This document shows, piece by piece, positions 6,588 to 14,320 of a stretch of DNA of 64,000 nucleotides. The stretch is taken from contig CALRQJ020000003.1 in the NCBI GenBank assembly GCA_943370285.1, positions 240,745 to 304,744 of the forward strand, given 5' to 3'. Under the pieces are notes generated by a model. The model was given only the letters and a program-made list of their open reading frames with translations, was not told where the DNA came from and did no database searches. The DNA is from CALRQJ02 sp943370285 (GTDB lineage: Bacteria > Bacteroidota > Bacteroidia > Chitinophagales > Chitinophagaceae). A program made the translations under genes and the position numbers. Each line of letters opens with the position of its first letter. Positions within the stretch are counted from its first letter, which is position 1.

Positions 6588-8720
6588 ATGCAGGTAGAAA
6601 AATTCTATTACGACAACAAGATTGTAAAATTGTTTGCATACGCAACCATACTTTGGGGTGCGGTGGGTATGCTACTAGGTTTACTTATTGCAGTGCAGAT
6701 ATATCTGCCGGCTGCCAATTTTGGCTACTCTTTTACCACATTTGGCCGGGTAAGGCCTGTACACACTAATGCAGTAATTTTTGCATTTGTTGGTAATGGT
6801 ATTTTTATGGGTGTTTACTACTCGCTACAACGATTGTGTAAGGCTCGTATGTTTAGCGACAAACTAAGCAATATCCATTTTTGGGTATGGCAGTTAATCA
6901 TCGTTGCAGCTGCAGTTACTTTATTGGCGGGATATACGACGGGTAAAGAATATGCCGAATTAGAATGGCCAATTGATATTGTTATCACTTTGGTTTGGGT
7001 AATCTTCGGTATTAATATGTTTGGTACCATTCTTAAACGTAGAGAACAGCATCTATATGTTGCCATTTGGTTTTATATCGCCACTTGGGTTACAGTAGCG
7101 ATGTTACATATTGTCAATTCCTTTGAAATACCTTTTTCTTTCTTTAAGAGTTACAGTTTTTATGCAGGTGTGCAAGATGCATTAGTTCAGTGGTGGTATG
7201 GTCACAATGCGGTGGCATTCTTTCTGACTACGCCATATTTGGGTATCATGTATTATTTCTTGCCAAAAGCAGCAAACCGTCCGGTTTATAGTTATCGCCT
7301 TTCTATTATTCACTTTTGGGCATTGATATTTATATATATCTGGGCTGGCCCGCACCACTTATTATATACTGCATTACCAGATTGGGCACAAAGCTTAGGT
7401 ACAGTTTTTAGTATTATGTTGATTGCACCAAGTTGGGGTGGTATGTTAAATGGCTTGTTCACTTTGCGTGGTGCATGGGATAAAGTAAGAGAAGATCCTA
7501 TTCTTAAGTTTATGGTAGTGGCTGTTACTTGTTATGGTATGTCCACATTCGAAGGTCCAATTTTAAGTTTGAAAAACGTTAATGCAATTTCTCACTTTAC
7601 AGACTGGACTATAGCCCACGTACACGTAGGTGCATTGGGTTGGAATGGTTTCTTAACTTTTGGAGTATTGTATTGGATTATTCCAAAAATATTTAATACT
7701 AATTTATACTCTAAAAAATTAGCTACTGCACACTTCTGGATTGGCACCATCGGTATCATTTTATATGCGGTACCTATGTATTGGGCTGGTTTTGCTCAAG
7801 CAGAAATGTGGAAACAATTTACTGAAGAAGGTCAGTTGAAATTTCAATTCCTTGAAACAGTTACCAATATCATACCTATGTACATAACCCGTAGTTTGGG
7901 TGGGCTATTTTATTTGGTTGGTGTTTTCATCATGGTGTATAATATCTGGAAAACAGTGGCGGCCGGCAATTTGGTTAGCAACGAAGCTGCAGAAGCTGCG
8001 CCATTGAGCAAGCATGTAGAAACACATGGTAAAGAATATTGGCACCGTTGGATTGAGCGTAAGCCGGTGCAAATGTTAGTATTGAGTTTAATAGCTGTTG
8101 CTATTGGCGGTATTCTTGAGTTGGTACCTACCTTTTTAATCAAGAGCAATATTCCGACGATTACTTCAGTAAAACCATATACTCCATTAGAATTACATGG
8201 AAGAGATATTTATGTGAAAGAAGGTTGTTATACCTGCCACTCACAAATGGTTCGTCCATTTAGAGATGAAGTAGCTAGGTATGGAGAATATAGTAAGGCA
8301 GGAGAATTTGTATATGATCATCCATTCCAGTGGGGAAGTAAGCGTACCGGTCCGGACTTAGCAAGGGTTGGCGGAAAATATCCCGATAGTTGGCATTACA
8401 ATCACATGTTAGAGCCACAGAGTATGAGCCCGGGTTCAATTATGCCATCTTATCCTTGGTTGTTTGATAACGATATTGATACTGCTATCACCGGTGCAAA
8501 AATCCGAGCTATGCAAACCTTAGGTGTTCCATATCCCGAAGGGTTTGATAAAGTGGCAAATGCAGATTTAATGGCTCAGGCAAACAGAATTAGAATCAGT
8601 TTAAAAATTGATAAAGCTGAAACCAAGAGTAATAAAGAAATCGTAGCACTGATTGCTTATTTACAAAGAATTGGTACAGATATCAAAGCCAATACAGCCG
8701 CAACTGCACAGCAACCTTAA
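6588..8720 (+). CDS. ccoNO: Fused cbb3 cytochrome oxidase subunits I and II (CcoN-CcoO)
   Basis: The protein has 710 residues. Residues 1 to about 480 form the multi-helix CcoN core with the haem and CuB histidines in RPVHTNA, WWYGHNAV, GPHHLLYT and AHVHVGALGW. After a linker and one more helix (about 500-520), the CcoO part carries a single c-haem motif CYTCH at 547-551 in the signature CHSQMVRPFRDEV, with the distal Met region PGSIMPSYPW. The reaction is reduction of O2 to water with proton pumping and high oxygen affinity. N-O fusion in one chain is common in Bacteroidota and supports the taxonomic placement. It is co-transcribed with ccoS, ccoQ, ccoP, ccoG and ccoH. Confidence 0.97.
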   Translation: MQVEKFYYDNKIVKLFAYATILWGAVGMLLGLLIAVQIYLPAANFGYSFTTFGRVRPVHTNAVIFAFVGNGIFMGVYYSLQRLCKARMFSDKLSNIHFWVWQLIIVAAAVTLLAGYTTGKEYAELEWPIDIVITLVWVIFGINMFGTILKRREQHLYVAIWFYIATWVTVAMLHIVNSFEIPFSFFKSYSFYAGVQDALVQWWYGHNAVAFFLTTPYLGIMYYFLPKAANRPVYSYRLSIIHFWALIFIYIWAGPHHLLYTALPDWAQSLGTVFSIMLIAPSWGGMLNGLFTLRGAWDKVREDPILKFMVVAVTCYGMSTFEGPILSLKNVNAISHFTDWTIAHVHVGALGWNGFLTFGVLYWIIPKIFNTNLYSKKLATAHFWIGTIGIILYAVPMYWAGFAQAEMWKQFTEEGQLKFQFLETVTNIIPMYITRSLGGLFYLVGVFIMVYNIWKTVAAGNLVSNEAAEAAPLSKHVETHGKEYWHRWIERKPVQMLVLSLIAVAIGGILELVPTFLIKSNIPTITSVKPYTPLELHGRDIYVKEGCYTCHSQMVRPFRDEVARYGEYSKAGEFVYDHPFQWGSKRTGPDLARVGGKYPDSWHYNHMLEPQSMSPGSIMPSYPWLFDNDIDTAITGAKIRAMQTLGVPYPEGFDKVANADLMAQANRIRISLKIDKAETKSNKEIVALIAYLQRIGTDIKANTAATAQQP

Positions 8721-8744
8721 TGTATCAATCTTAAAAATCACAAC

Positions 8745-8915
8745 ATGAAATTTATAAACTATTTAGAGAAGATTAGCGGTGTAGATATCTACGCTATGAT
8801 ATCGTTCGGCATCTTCTTCATCTTTTTTCTACTCATGACTTTTTGGGCTTTTAAAGCCGATAAAAAACTCATTGAAGAATTAAGCAGTTTACCCTTAGAT
8901 AAAGACAATAATTAA
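8745..8915 (+). CDS. ccoQ: Small cbb3 oxidase subunit CcoQ-like
   Basis: This 56-residue ORF lies in the 213-bp gap between ccoNO and ccoP and is easily missed because of its size. It encodes MKFINYLEK, then one hydrophobic helix at residues 14-35 with FFIFFLLMTFWAF, then a charged tail ADKKLIEELSSLPLDKD. The position, single helix with a Trp near its end and the short acidic/basic C-terminus fit CcoQ, the subunit that stabilises cbb3 oxidase. The start ATG at 8745 follows an A-rich leader and the gene ends 18 bp before ccoP. Confidence 0.85.
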   Translation: MKFINYLEKISGVDIYAMISFGIFFIFFLLMTFWAFKADKKLIEELSSLPLDKDNN

Positions 8916-8933
8916 CCTGAAAAAATAGGAGCT

Positions 8934-10127
8934 ATGCAAAAGCTACATAAAAAATACAATTGGTTGAAATATTTGACAACTACTGTTGCAACAGTAGGCT
9001 TGTCTTCCGCTGCACCACTGTTTGCAGCTGGTCCACCTGTGCCTTCGGAAATGTCAAATGCATTAGCAATTACTTTAGTAATCGTTATTGTTGCTTTGTT
9101 ATTGGCTATTGGCTTATTGGCAAACGTTGTGGTTGGTGCTGCACAACTGTACATGGAAAAACAAAAAGAAAACAAAGAAGCTAAAGACGAAAATATCGGT
9201 AGTAAAATAGTAGCTATTTTAACTCTTTGTTTAATTAGTACAAGTTTGTTGGCAGCCGATGGTCAAGCTGCAGAGCAAGTAGTTAGCAATACTATTGGCG
9301 GCATTTCTAAAACATCGTTCTATACTTTGGTATCGGTAATTGGTTTAGAGTTGCTCGTTATTTTATTGCTGTTATTCAACTTAAAATTATTACTGAAAAA
9401 AGAAACTGCGGCTGTTGCTGCGGTAGCCGAAGTTGAGGTAGAAGCCGAAGAGTCTAGTTGGATTAAGTGGTGGGATAAGATTAATAAGTTTAGACCTGTG
9501 CATGAAGAATCCAATATCGATTTAGGCCATAATTATGATGGTATTAGAGAATTGGATAACAGGCTTCCACCATGGTGGTTATATGGTTTTTATTTGTGCA
9601 TTGTTTTTGCCGGTATTTATCTCTACCGTTATCATGTGGCTCATACTGCACCTTTAAGTCGTGAAGAATTGAGCATAGCAATGGCAAAAGCAGAAGTTGA
9701 AAAAGAAGCATATTTAAAAAAATCTGCTAATAAAGTAGATGAAACTAACGTCACTTATTTGGCTGATGCCAATGCTTTGGCAGAAGGTAAAAAATTATTT
9801 ACTGCTATGTGTGCTGCATGTCATGCTGCCGATGGTGGTGGATTAGTCGGCCCTAATTTAACCGATGATTATTGGATACATGGTGGTGACATTAAATCCA
9901 TTTTCAAAACCATTAAGTATGGAGTAGCAGAAAAGGGAATGAAGAGTTGGAAAGATGATTATTCTCCATCGCAAATGGCACAATTAGCTAGTTATATAAA
10001 GTCGTTAAAAGGAACTAAACCTGCGGTTGCTAAAGAGCCGCAAGGGGTAATATTTCAAGAACAGGCAGCCGGTGCCGATTCAACTAAAGTAAATGCCGAT
10101 ACATCAAAAGTGGCAGTAGGTAAGTAA
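8934..10127 (+). CDS. ccoP: cbb3 oxidase subunit III, CcoP, with one c-type haem motif
   Basis: This 397-residue membrane protein has a hydrophobic, signal-like N-terminus (residues 15-33), further helices near 42-68, 95-112, 127-155 and 215-232, and a C-terminal cytochrome c domain with CAACH at 293-297 and a GGLVGPNLTDDYWIHGG segment. The WWLYGFYLCIVFAGIYLYRYH helix before the cytochrome domain is the CcoP anchor. Proteobacterial CcoP has two CxxCH motifs; here I see only one. The subunit passes electrons from soluble donors to CcoO. The long, Ala-rich N-terminal extension with extra helices is larger than in proteobacterial CcoP. Confidence 0.94.
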   Translation: MQKLHKKYNWLKYLTTTVATVGLSSAAPLFAAGPPVPSEMSNALAITLVIVIVALLLAIGLLANVVVGAAQLYMEKQKENKEAKDENIGSKIVAILTLCLISTSLLAADGQAAEQVVSNTIGGISKTSFYTLVSVIGLELLVILLLLFNLKLLLKKETAAVAAVAEVEVEAEESSWIKWWDKINKFRPVHEESNIDLGHNYDGIRELDNRLPPWWLYGFYLCIVFAGIYLYRYHVAHTAPLSREELSIAMAKAEVEKEAYLKKSANKVDETNVTYLADANALAEGKKLFTAMCAACHAADGGGLVGPNLTDDYWIHGGDIKSIFKTIKYGVAEKGMKSWKDDYSPSQMAQLASYIKSLKGTKPAVAKEPQGVIFQEQAAGADSTKVNADTSKVAVGK

Positions 10128-10147
10128 GGTAAAGAATAAGTTAAAGT

Positions 10148-11566
10148 ATGAGCAAGCCAATAGAACATATCAACGAACCGCTAACCGAGAATTTTCGGGA
10201 TAGAATAGCAACGGTAGATGAATCCGGGCATCGTAAATGGATCTATGCTCATAAACCTCATGGTCGATTTTATAATATTCGAACTTATCTAAGTATTATA
10301 TATTTTTTGTTGTTCTTTGGTTTGCCCTTCGTATTAATTGATGGAAGACCATTGTTTCTTTTCAATGTACCCGAGGCAAAGTTTATCATCTTTAGTAAAG
10401 TATTTTGGCCGCAAGATTTTTTCATTTTTGGATTAACAATGATCACATTCATTGTATTCATCATCTTGTTTACAGCGGCTTTTGGAAGATTGTTTTGTGG
10501 TTGGGCTTGTCCGCAAACCAACTTTATGGAGATGATGTTTCGTAAAGTTGAATTTTGGGTGTTGGGAGATGGTCCTGCTCAACGACAGTTAAAAACAATG
10601 CCTTGGACGGGGAAGAAAATTTTCAAAGTGGGCCTAAAACACCTGCTGTTTTATCTCTTATCATTCATTATTGCCAATTTCTTTCTTGCTTATATCATCG
10701 GTATAAAAGAATTGGAAAAAATAATGGTTGAACCGGTTTCTGAGCATATTGTTGGATTCTCTTCCATCCTTTTGTTTAGTGCTGTATTCTATGCAGTGTA
10801 TGCTTTTTTTAGAGAGCAGGCTTGTATTGTAGTTTGTCCTTATGGCAGATTGCAAAGTGTGTTACTTGATAAGAACTCTATGATTGTTGCCTATGATTAC
10901 AAACGTGGAGAACCAAGAGGACATGCCAAAAAAGGTGAAGTAACTAACTTAGGTGATTGTATTGATTGTCACCAGTGTGTGAAAGTTTGTCCCACAGGTA
11001 TTGATATACGTAATGGGGTTCAAATGGAGTGTGTAGGCTGTACGGCTTGTATTGATGCTTGCGATAATATCATGGATAAAATAGGCAAGCCTAAAGGTTT
11101 GATACGTTATGCCTCTGAAAATACCATATCTCAAGGTACGCCGCTCAAGTACACTACTCGAATGAAAATGTACACCGCCTTATGTACTTTGTTATTAATA
11201 ATATTATCAGGATTTTTAATCAGTAGAAAAGATATCACAGCCACGGTAATGCGTACACCCGGTATTTTATACCAGGAAAGAGGGGCTGATAGTGTTTCTA
11301 ATTTGTACAACATAAAGTTGGCTAATAAAACGGTTAAAGAAATAGCGTTAACGGTAAAGCTTGAAGATGCATCTGGAACCATTCAAATGGCCGGTAAACC
11401 ATTTATTGAAGTGGCAAAAGAGGGACAAGGAAGCGGATCTTTTTTCATCATCTTACCTAAGAAAATGATCAAGGATAGAAAAACAGAACTTAGATTAGGC
11501 TTATACAATGGCGATAAAAAACTAGTAGCTGTAACAACTAACTTTTTAGGTCCAATTGCTGAATAA
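10148..11566 (+). CDS. ccoG: CcoG/FixG-type membrane iron-sulfur protein
   Basis: The 472-residue protein has five or so transmembrane helices in the first ~350 residues, a CGWACPQTNFMEMMFR motif, a CIVVCPYGR motif and two ferredoxin-like 4Fe-4S cysteine sets (CIDCHQCVKVCP and CVGCTACIDAC). The C-terminal ~110 residues form an Ig-like domain, all as in FixG/RdxA/CcoG. CcoG is a cupric reductase needed in copper delivery to cbb3 oxidase in proteobacteria. It lies 20 bp after ccoP in the operon. Confidence 0.95.
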   Translation: MSKPIEHINEPLTENFRDRIATVDESGHRKWIYAHKPHGRFYNIRTYLSIIYFLLFFGLPFVLIDGRPLFLFNVPEAKFIIFSKVFWPQDFFIFGLTMITFIVFIILFTAAFGRLFCGWACPQTNFMEMMFRKVEFWVLGDGPAQRQLKTMPWTGKKIFKVGLKHLLFYLLSFIIANFFLAYIIGIKELEKIMVEPVSEHIVGFSSILLFSAVFYAVYAFFREQACIVVCPYGRLQSVLLDKNSMIVAYDYKRGEPRGHAKKGEVTNLGDCIDCHQCVKVCPTGIDIRNGVQMECVGCTACIDACDNIMDKIGKPKGLIRYASENTISQGTPLKYTTRMKMYTALCTLLLIILSGFLISRKDITATVMRTPGILYQERGADSVSNLYNIKLANKTVKEIALTVKLEDASGTIQMAGKPFIEVAKEGQGSGSFFIILPKKMIKDRKTELRLGLYNGDKKLVAVTTNFLGPIAE

Positions 11567-11581
11567 ATAAAAATACACGAA

Positions 11582-12019
11582 ATGAGTTGGGGAAATAAAA
11601 TAGTCATTGCTTACGTATCCTTTGTAGTACTAATGGGCATTTTAGTGTATAAATCTGTAAAAACAGAATATCATTTAGTATCTAAGGAATATTATAAAGA
11701 TGAATTACGGTATCAAGATAAAATTGATGGACTTAACAATGCGGCTAAGTTGAAGGCAGTTGCGTTAACGCAAGATGCTGCTAATATTTATGTTCAACTT
11801 CCATCAGAAATGCAAGCACTAAAACTAGAGGGTGAAATTTGGTTTTACTGTATTACTGATGCCGCAAAAGACAAAAAATTCAACTTACAAGTAAACGATA
11901 GTGCATTACAGATTATTCCTAAAAAGGAATTACAACCTTCCAACTATCTGGTAAAAGTCAGCTGGAAAGCAGGTGCTACTTTATATGCAGCCGATAAGGA
12001 AATAACCATTACCAAGTAA
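11582..12019 (+). CDS. ccoH: FixH/CcoH family protein
   Basis: This is a 145-residue protein with one N-terminal transmembrane helix (residues 5-25, IVIAYVSFVVLMGILVY), then a periplasmic domain starting KTEYHLVSKEYYKDELRYQ. The YYxxEIxYQ-type motif is the FixH signature. FixH/CcoH is a small assembly or stability factor of cbb3 oxidase. It is placed 15 bp after ccoG and 2 bp before the SafE-like gene, so it is certainly in the operon. Confidence 0.9.
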   Translation: MSWGNKIVIAYVSFVVLMGILVYKSVKTEYHLVSKEYYKDELRYQDKIDGLNNAAKLKAVALTQDAANIYVQLPSEMQALKLEGEIWFYCITDAAKDKKFNLQVNDSALQIIPKKELQPSNYLVKVSWKAGATLYAADKEITITK

Positions 12020-12021
12020 TA

Positions 12022-12729
12022 ATGATGTGGCAACTTTATATATCAGGATTAGTGATTGGGGCTGTTGGCTCCTTTCATTGTATTGGTATGTGTGGCCCGA
12101 TAGCTTTTGCCTTACCAACTCATTTTCTACCTCCGCCACAAAAAGCCTTAGGTATTTTATTATACAACACAGGCAGAATAACTACTTATACTTTGTTAGG
12201 TCTCGTTTTTGGCCTAATGGGTAGAGGTGTTTATATCGGCGGATTTCAACAATGGTTCTCTATTATTTTGGGTGTGCTGATGTTATTAATTTTGTTACAA
12301 TCCGCCTTGAATAAAAAATTACTGCATTTCTCTTTTTTCGATCGGTTTAATAGTCGTATTCAACAGTTTATCGCTGTTTACATTCAGCGTAAACAGTTGT
12401 ATGGTATGTTTTTATTGGGTGCTGCTAATGGATTGCTACCCTGCGGAATGGTTTATGTTGCCATTGCAGGTGCGTTAGCTGCCGGAACTGTAGAAGGCGG
12501 CATGTTATTTATGGCAGGCTTTGGCAGTGGAACCCTGCCGGCTATGTTTTTACTCTCTTATTTCGGATTTATGATAGGTCTAGATATCAGGAATAAAATC
12601 AAAAAGTCCATTCCTTATTTTATTGCCTGCATGGGTATTCTGCTCATTTTAAGAGGTATGAACCTAAATATTCCATTTATAAGTCCCTTCATTCAAGATA
12701 CAGCCGGTACTGCGGCATCATGTCATTAA
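12022..12729 (+). CDS. SafE/DUF2-type membrane protein of the cbb3 locus
   Basis: The 235-residue protein has about six transmembrane helices and the family motif GSFHCIGMCGPIAFA near the N-terminus, with a second conserved segment GLLPCGMVYVA. It belongs to the TauE/SafE-like group annotated as sulfite exporter or cytochrome biogenesis transmembrane protein, which regularly closes cbb3 operons in Bacteroidota. A role in copper or thiol/haem handling during oxidase maturation is inferred from context; the substrate is unknown. It starts 2 bp after ccoH and is the last gene of the operon. Confidence 0.88.
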   Translation: MMWQLYISGLVIGAVGSFHCIGMCGPIAFALPTHFLPPPQKALGILLYNTGRITTYTLLGLVFGLMGRGVYIGGFQQWFSIILGVLMLLILLQSALNKKLLHFSFFDRFNSRIQQFIAVYIQRKQLYGMFLLGAANGLLPCGMVYVAIAGALAAGTVEGGMLFMAGFGSGTLPAMFLLSYFGFMIGLDIRNKIKKSIPYFIACMGILLILRGMNLNIPFISPFIQDTAGTAASCH

Positions 12730-12881
12730 ATACAGGAGCGCTAGGTGTTGGCAGGTATTAACAAATGCTTATTAAACCCTTGACATTTTATTAAGTTCTA
12801 AAGCTTGAGTTTTGTAATAACAAAGCAAAAATGAGGTCTTAGAAAGTGTTTAGAAAATTTTAACAAGACTCAATATACTAA

Positions 12882-12896
12882 TGGCACTCAATTTGC
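12882..12896 (+). promoter_or_regulatory. Sigma-54-type promoter (-24/-12)
   Basis: TGGCACTCAATTTGC at 12882-12896 matches the sigma-54 consensus TGGCAC-N5-TTGC with the invariant GG and GC dinucleotides at the correct 10-bp spacing. The start site would be near 12908. An inverted pair GTCTT/AAGAC flanks 12836-12870 upstream and could be part of an activator site, although it is weak. No ORF follows on this strand before the terminator at 12958-12986. Confidence 0.5.
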
Positions 12897-12907
12897 GTTA
12901 TTAATAT

Positions 12908-12986
12908 ACAAACAACGAAATTTTTAATTTTCTCATAAGCAGTTAGTTTTGGTTGCGGCCCCTGTTTCCACAGGGGCTTCTTTTTT
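12908..12986 (+). ncRNA. Predicted small RNA (~80 nt) from sigma-54 promoter to intrinsic terminator
   Basis: Between the predicted start near 12908 and the terminator there is no ATG and no ORF. The 3' end is a perfect hairpin GCCCCTGT (12958-12965)/ACAGGGGC (12970-12977) with loop TTCC, followed by TTCTTTTTT, typical of sRNA terminators. The 5' part is A/T-rich with an AAATTTTTAATTTT run. The downstream VanZ-like gene is on the opposite strand and ends at 12991, so the RNA stands alone between convergent genes. Alternatively the hairpin simply terminates read-through from the cbb3 operon 230 bp upstream. Confidence 0.45.
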
Positions 12987-12990
12987 GTAC

Positions 12991-13455
12991 CTACTTCTTG
13001 TTTTTTCTTATTTGCCATACTGCTGCCAACAAACTGCCAATTCCGTCAGCTACAATATCCAACATATCAAACGAACGGTTCGCCACCCAGTTTTTTTGGA
13101 CAAACTCCATAACAATGCCGTAGCAGAAAGTCAACAAAAAAAGTACTGCTATTCTGATGTTTAATTTGTTATAATCTGTTGTGTGTGTAGCCAATGCTTT
13201 GGCGTATAAAAACACTAGCACAAAAAAAAGAAAGATGTGAATGAATTTATCGGCATGTAAACCATCTAGCCAGTCTGATGTAGGAAACTGTGAACCCGGC
13301 AATACTAATAATACAAGGCTAATCAAAAACCAGATGGTCGCAATACTATATAATTGCAGTTGCTTGTTCAAAACAAAAAACTTTTGGCAATAATACCAAA
13401 AGCTATCAAATAATAGAATAAGAAAAGGGGCCACCCCCGGCCCCTTTTTAACCAC
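12991..13455 (-). CDS. VanZ-like family membrane protein
   Basis: The longest frame gives 154 residues with four predicted helices. The VanZ-like core is recognisable from HADKFIHIFLFFVLVFLYAKAL, a helix ending in YGIVMEFVQ and the closing DMLDIVADGIGSLLA. The ATG at 13455 lies beyond the terminator stem of the upstream gene (13423-13448), which would then be translated. A TTG at 13369-13371, just before NKQLQLYS, is a more natural start. The function of VanZ-like proteins outside glycopeptide resistance is unclear; envelope-related. Confidence 0.8.
   Translation of the reverse strand: MVKKGPGVAPFLILLFDSFWYYCQKFFVLNKQLQLYSIATIWFLISLVLLVLPGSQFPTSDWLDGLHADKFIHIFLFFVLVFLYAKALATHTTDYNKLNIRIAVLFLLTFCYGIVMEFVQKNWVANRSFDMLDIVADGIGSLLAAVWQIRKNKK
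13423..13448 (-). terminator. Rho-independent terminator of the FAS1 gene
   Basis: The stem AAAAGGGGCC (13423-13432) pairs perfectly with GGCCCCTTTT (13439-13448) around a six-base loop. Reading leftwards it follows the FAS1 stop at 13477 and ends in a U-run. It overlaps the longest reading of the VanZ-like gene. Confidence 0.85.
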
Positions 13456-13476
13456 CTGATATAAACCCTGTGCTAT

Positions 13477-14037
13477 TTAGCTTTTTGGCAATACAACGCT
13501 GTCAATTACATGTATAACACCGTTGTTTTGAAAAACATCTTTTATAGTTACAAGTGCAGTACCACCCTTTTCATCCTTCAACTGTACTTTTCCGCTTACA
13601 ATAGAGAAAGTTAACTCACCACCTTGTACTGTTTTTGCAGTGTACTTACCACCATTTTTCTTAATCAAATCAACTAAGGTTTTGCTATCTATTTTTCCAG
13701 CTACCACATGGTAGGTAAGAATAGCAGTTAAAGTAGCTTTGTTCTCTGGCTTTACTAAAGTTTCTACAGTGCCTGCAGGTAATTTTGCAAATGCAGCATT
13801 AGTTGGAGCAAATACAGTAAATGGTCCTGCTGATTGTAAAGTTTCTACCAAGCCTGCAGCTGTTACAGCAGCTACTAACGTAGTATGTTCTTTACTGTTG
13901 ACAGCATTCTCAACAATGTTTTTGCTAGGGTACATAGGTGCACCACCAACTTCAACTGTTTTTTCTTGTGCAAATGATGCACTTGCCATCATAAACGAAG
14001 CGATAAAAAGGCTAAATGATTTTACTATTGTTTTCAT
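13477..14037 (-). CDS. Secreted fasciclin (FAS1) domain protein
   Basis: The 186-residue protein has a signal peptide (residues 1-23, ending ASASFAQ) and one FAS1 domain. The H1 motif is TVFAPTNAAFAKLPAGTV, the central YHV segment is TYHVVAGKI and the H2 motif is NGVIHVIDSVVLP. FAS1 domains mediate adhesion or matrix interactions and are common in Bacteroidota envelopes. It is transcribed leftwards, probably alone, and ends at the strong terminator at 13423-13448. Confidence 0.92.
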   Translation of the reverse strand: MKTIVKSFSLFIASFMMASASFAQEKTVEVGGAPMYPSKNIVENAVNSKEHTTLVAAVTAAGLVETLQSAGPFTVFAPTNAAFAKLPAGTVETLVKPENKATLTAILTYHVVAGKIDSKTLVDLIKKNGGKYTAKTVQGGELTFSIVSGKVQLKDEKGGTALVTIKDVFQNNGVIHVIDSVVLPKS

Positions 14038-14320
14038 TGTTTGATTTTTAGTGGCGCTGAATCAAATTTTTTGTGCGGTTAACCTGTTGATGCATCAGTA
14101 ACACAAAGCGTTTGGGCAGTACCTGTTTTTTTAAATTGGTATCTCAAATACGCTTGAAGTAGTATTAAGGTTTTCTTACTTTGAAAAAAAGGTATAAAAT
14201 TTTGCTTTGTTGAATCTTACATCAAAATCAGCTACTAATCGTTAATACAACCTTAAGAATGGCACTTAAATGGTGCTTGTATGATGTGGTTGATTAACTT
14301 GATTGCTAAATGCACCGCAC

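Noticed and set aside
14260..14276. TGGCACTTAAATGGTGC as a second sigma-54 promoter upstream of the vWA gene
   Set aside because: The GG-to-GC spacing is two bases too long and the -12 part is TGGTGC rather than TTGC.
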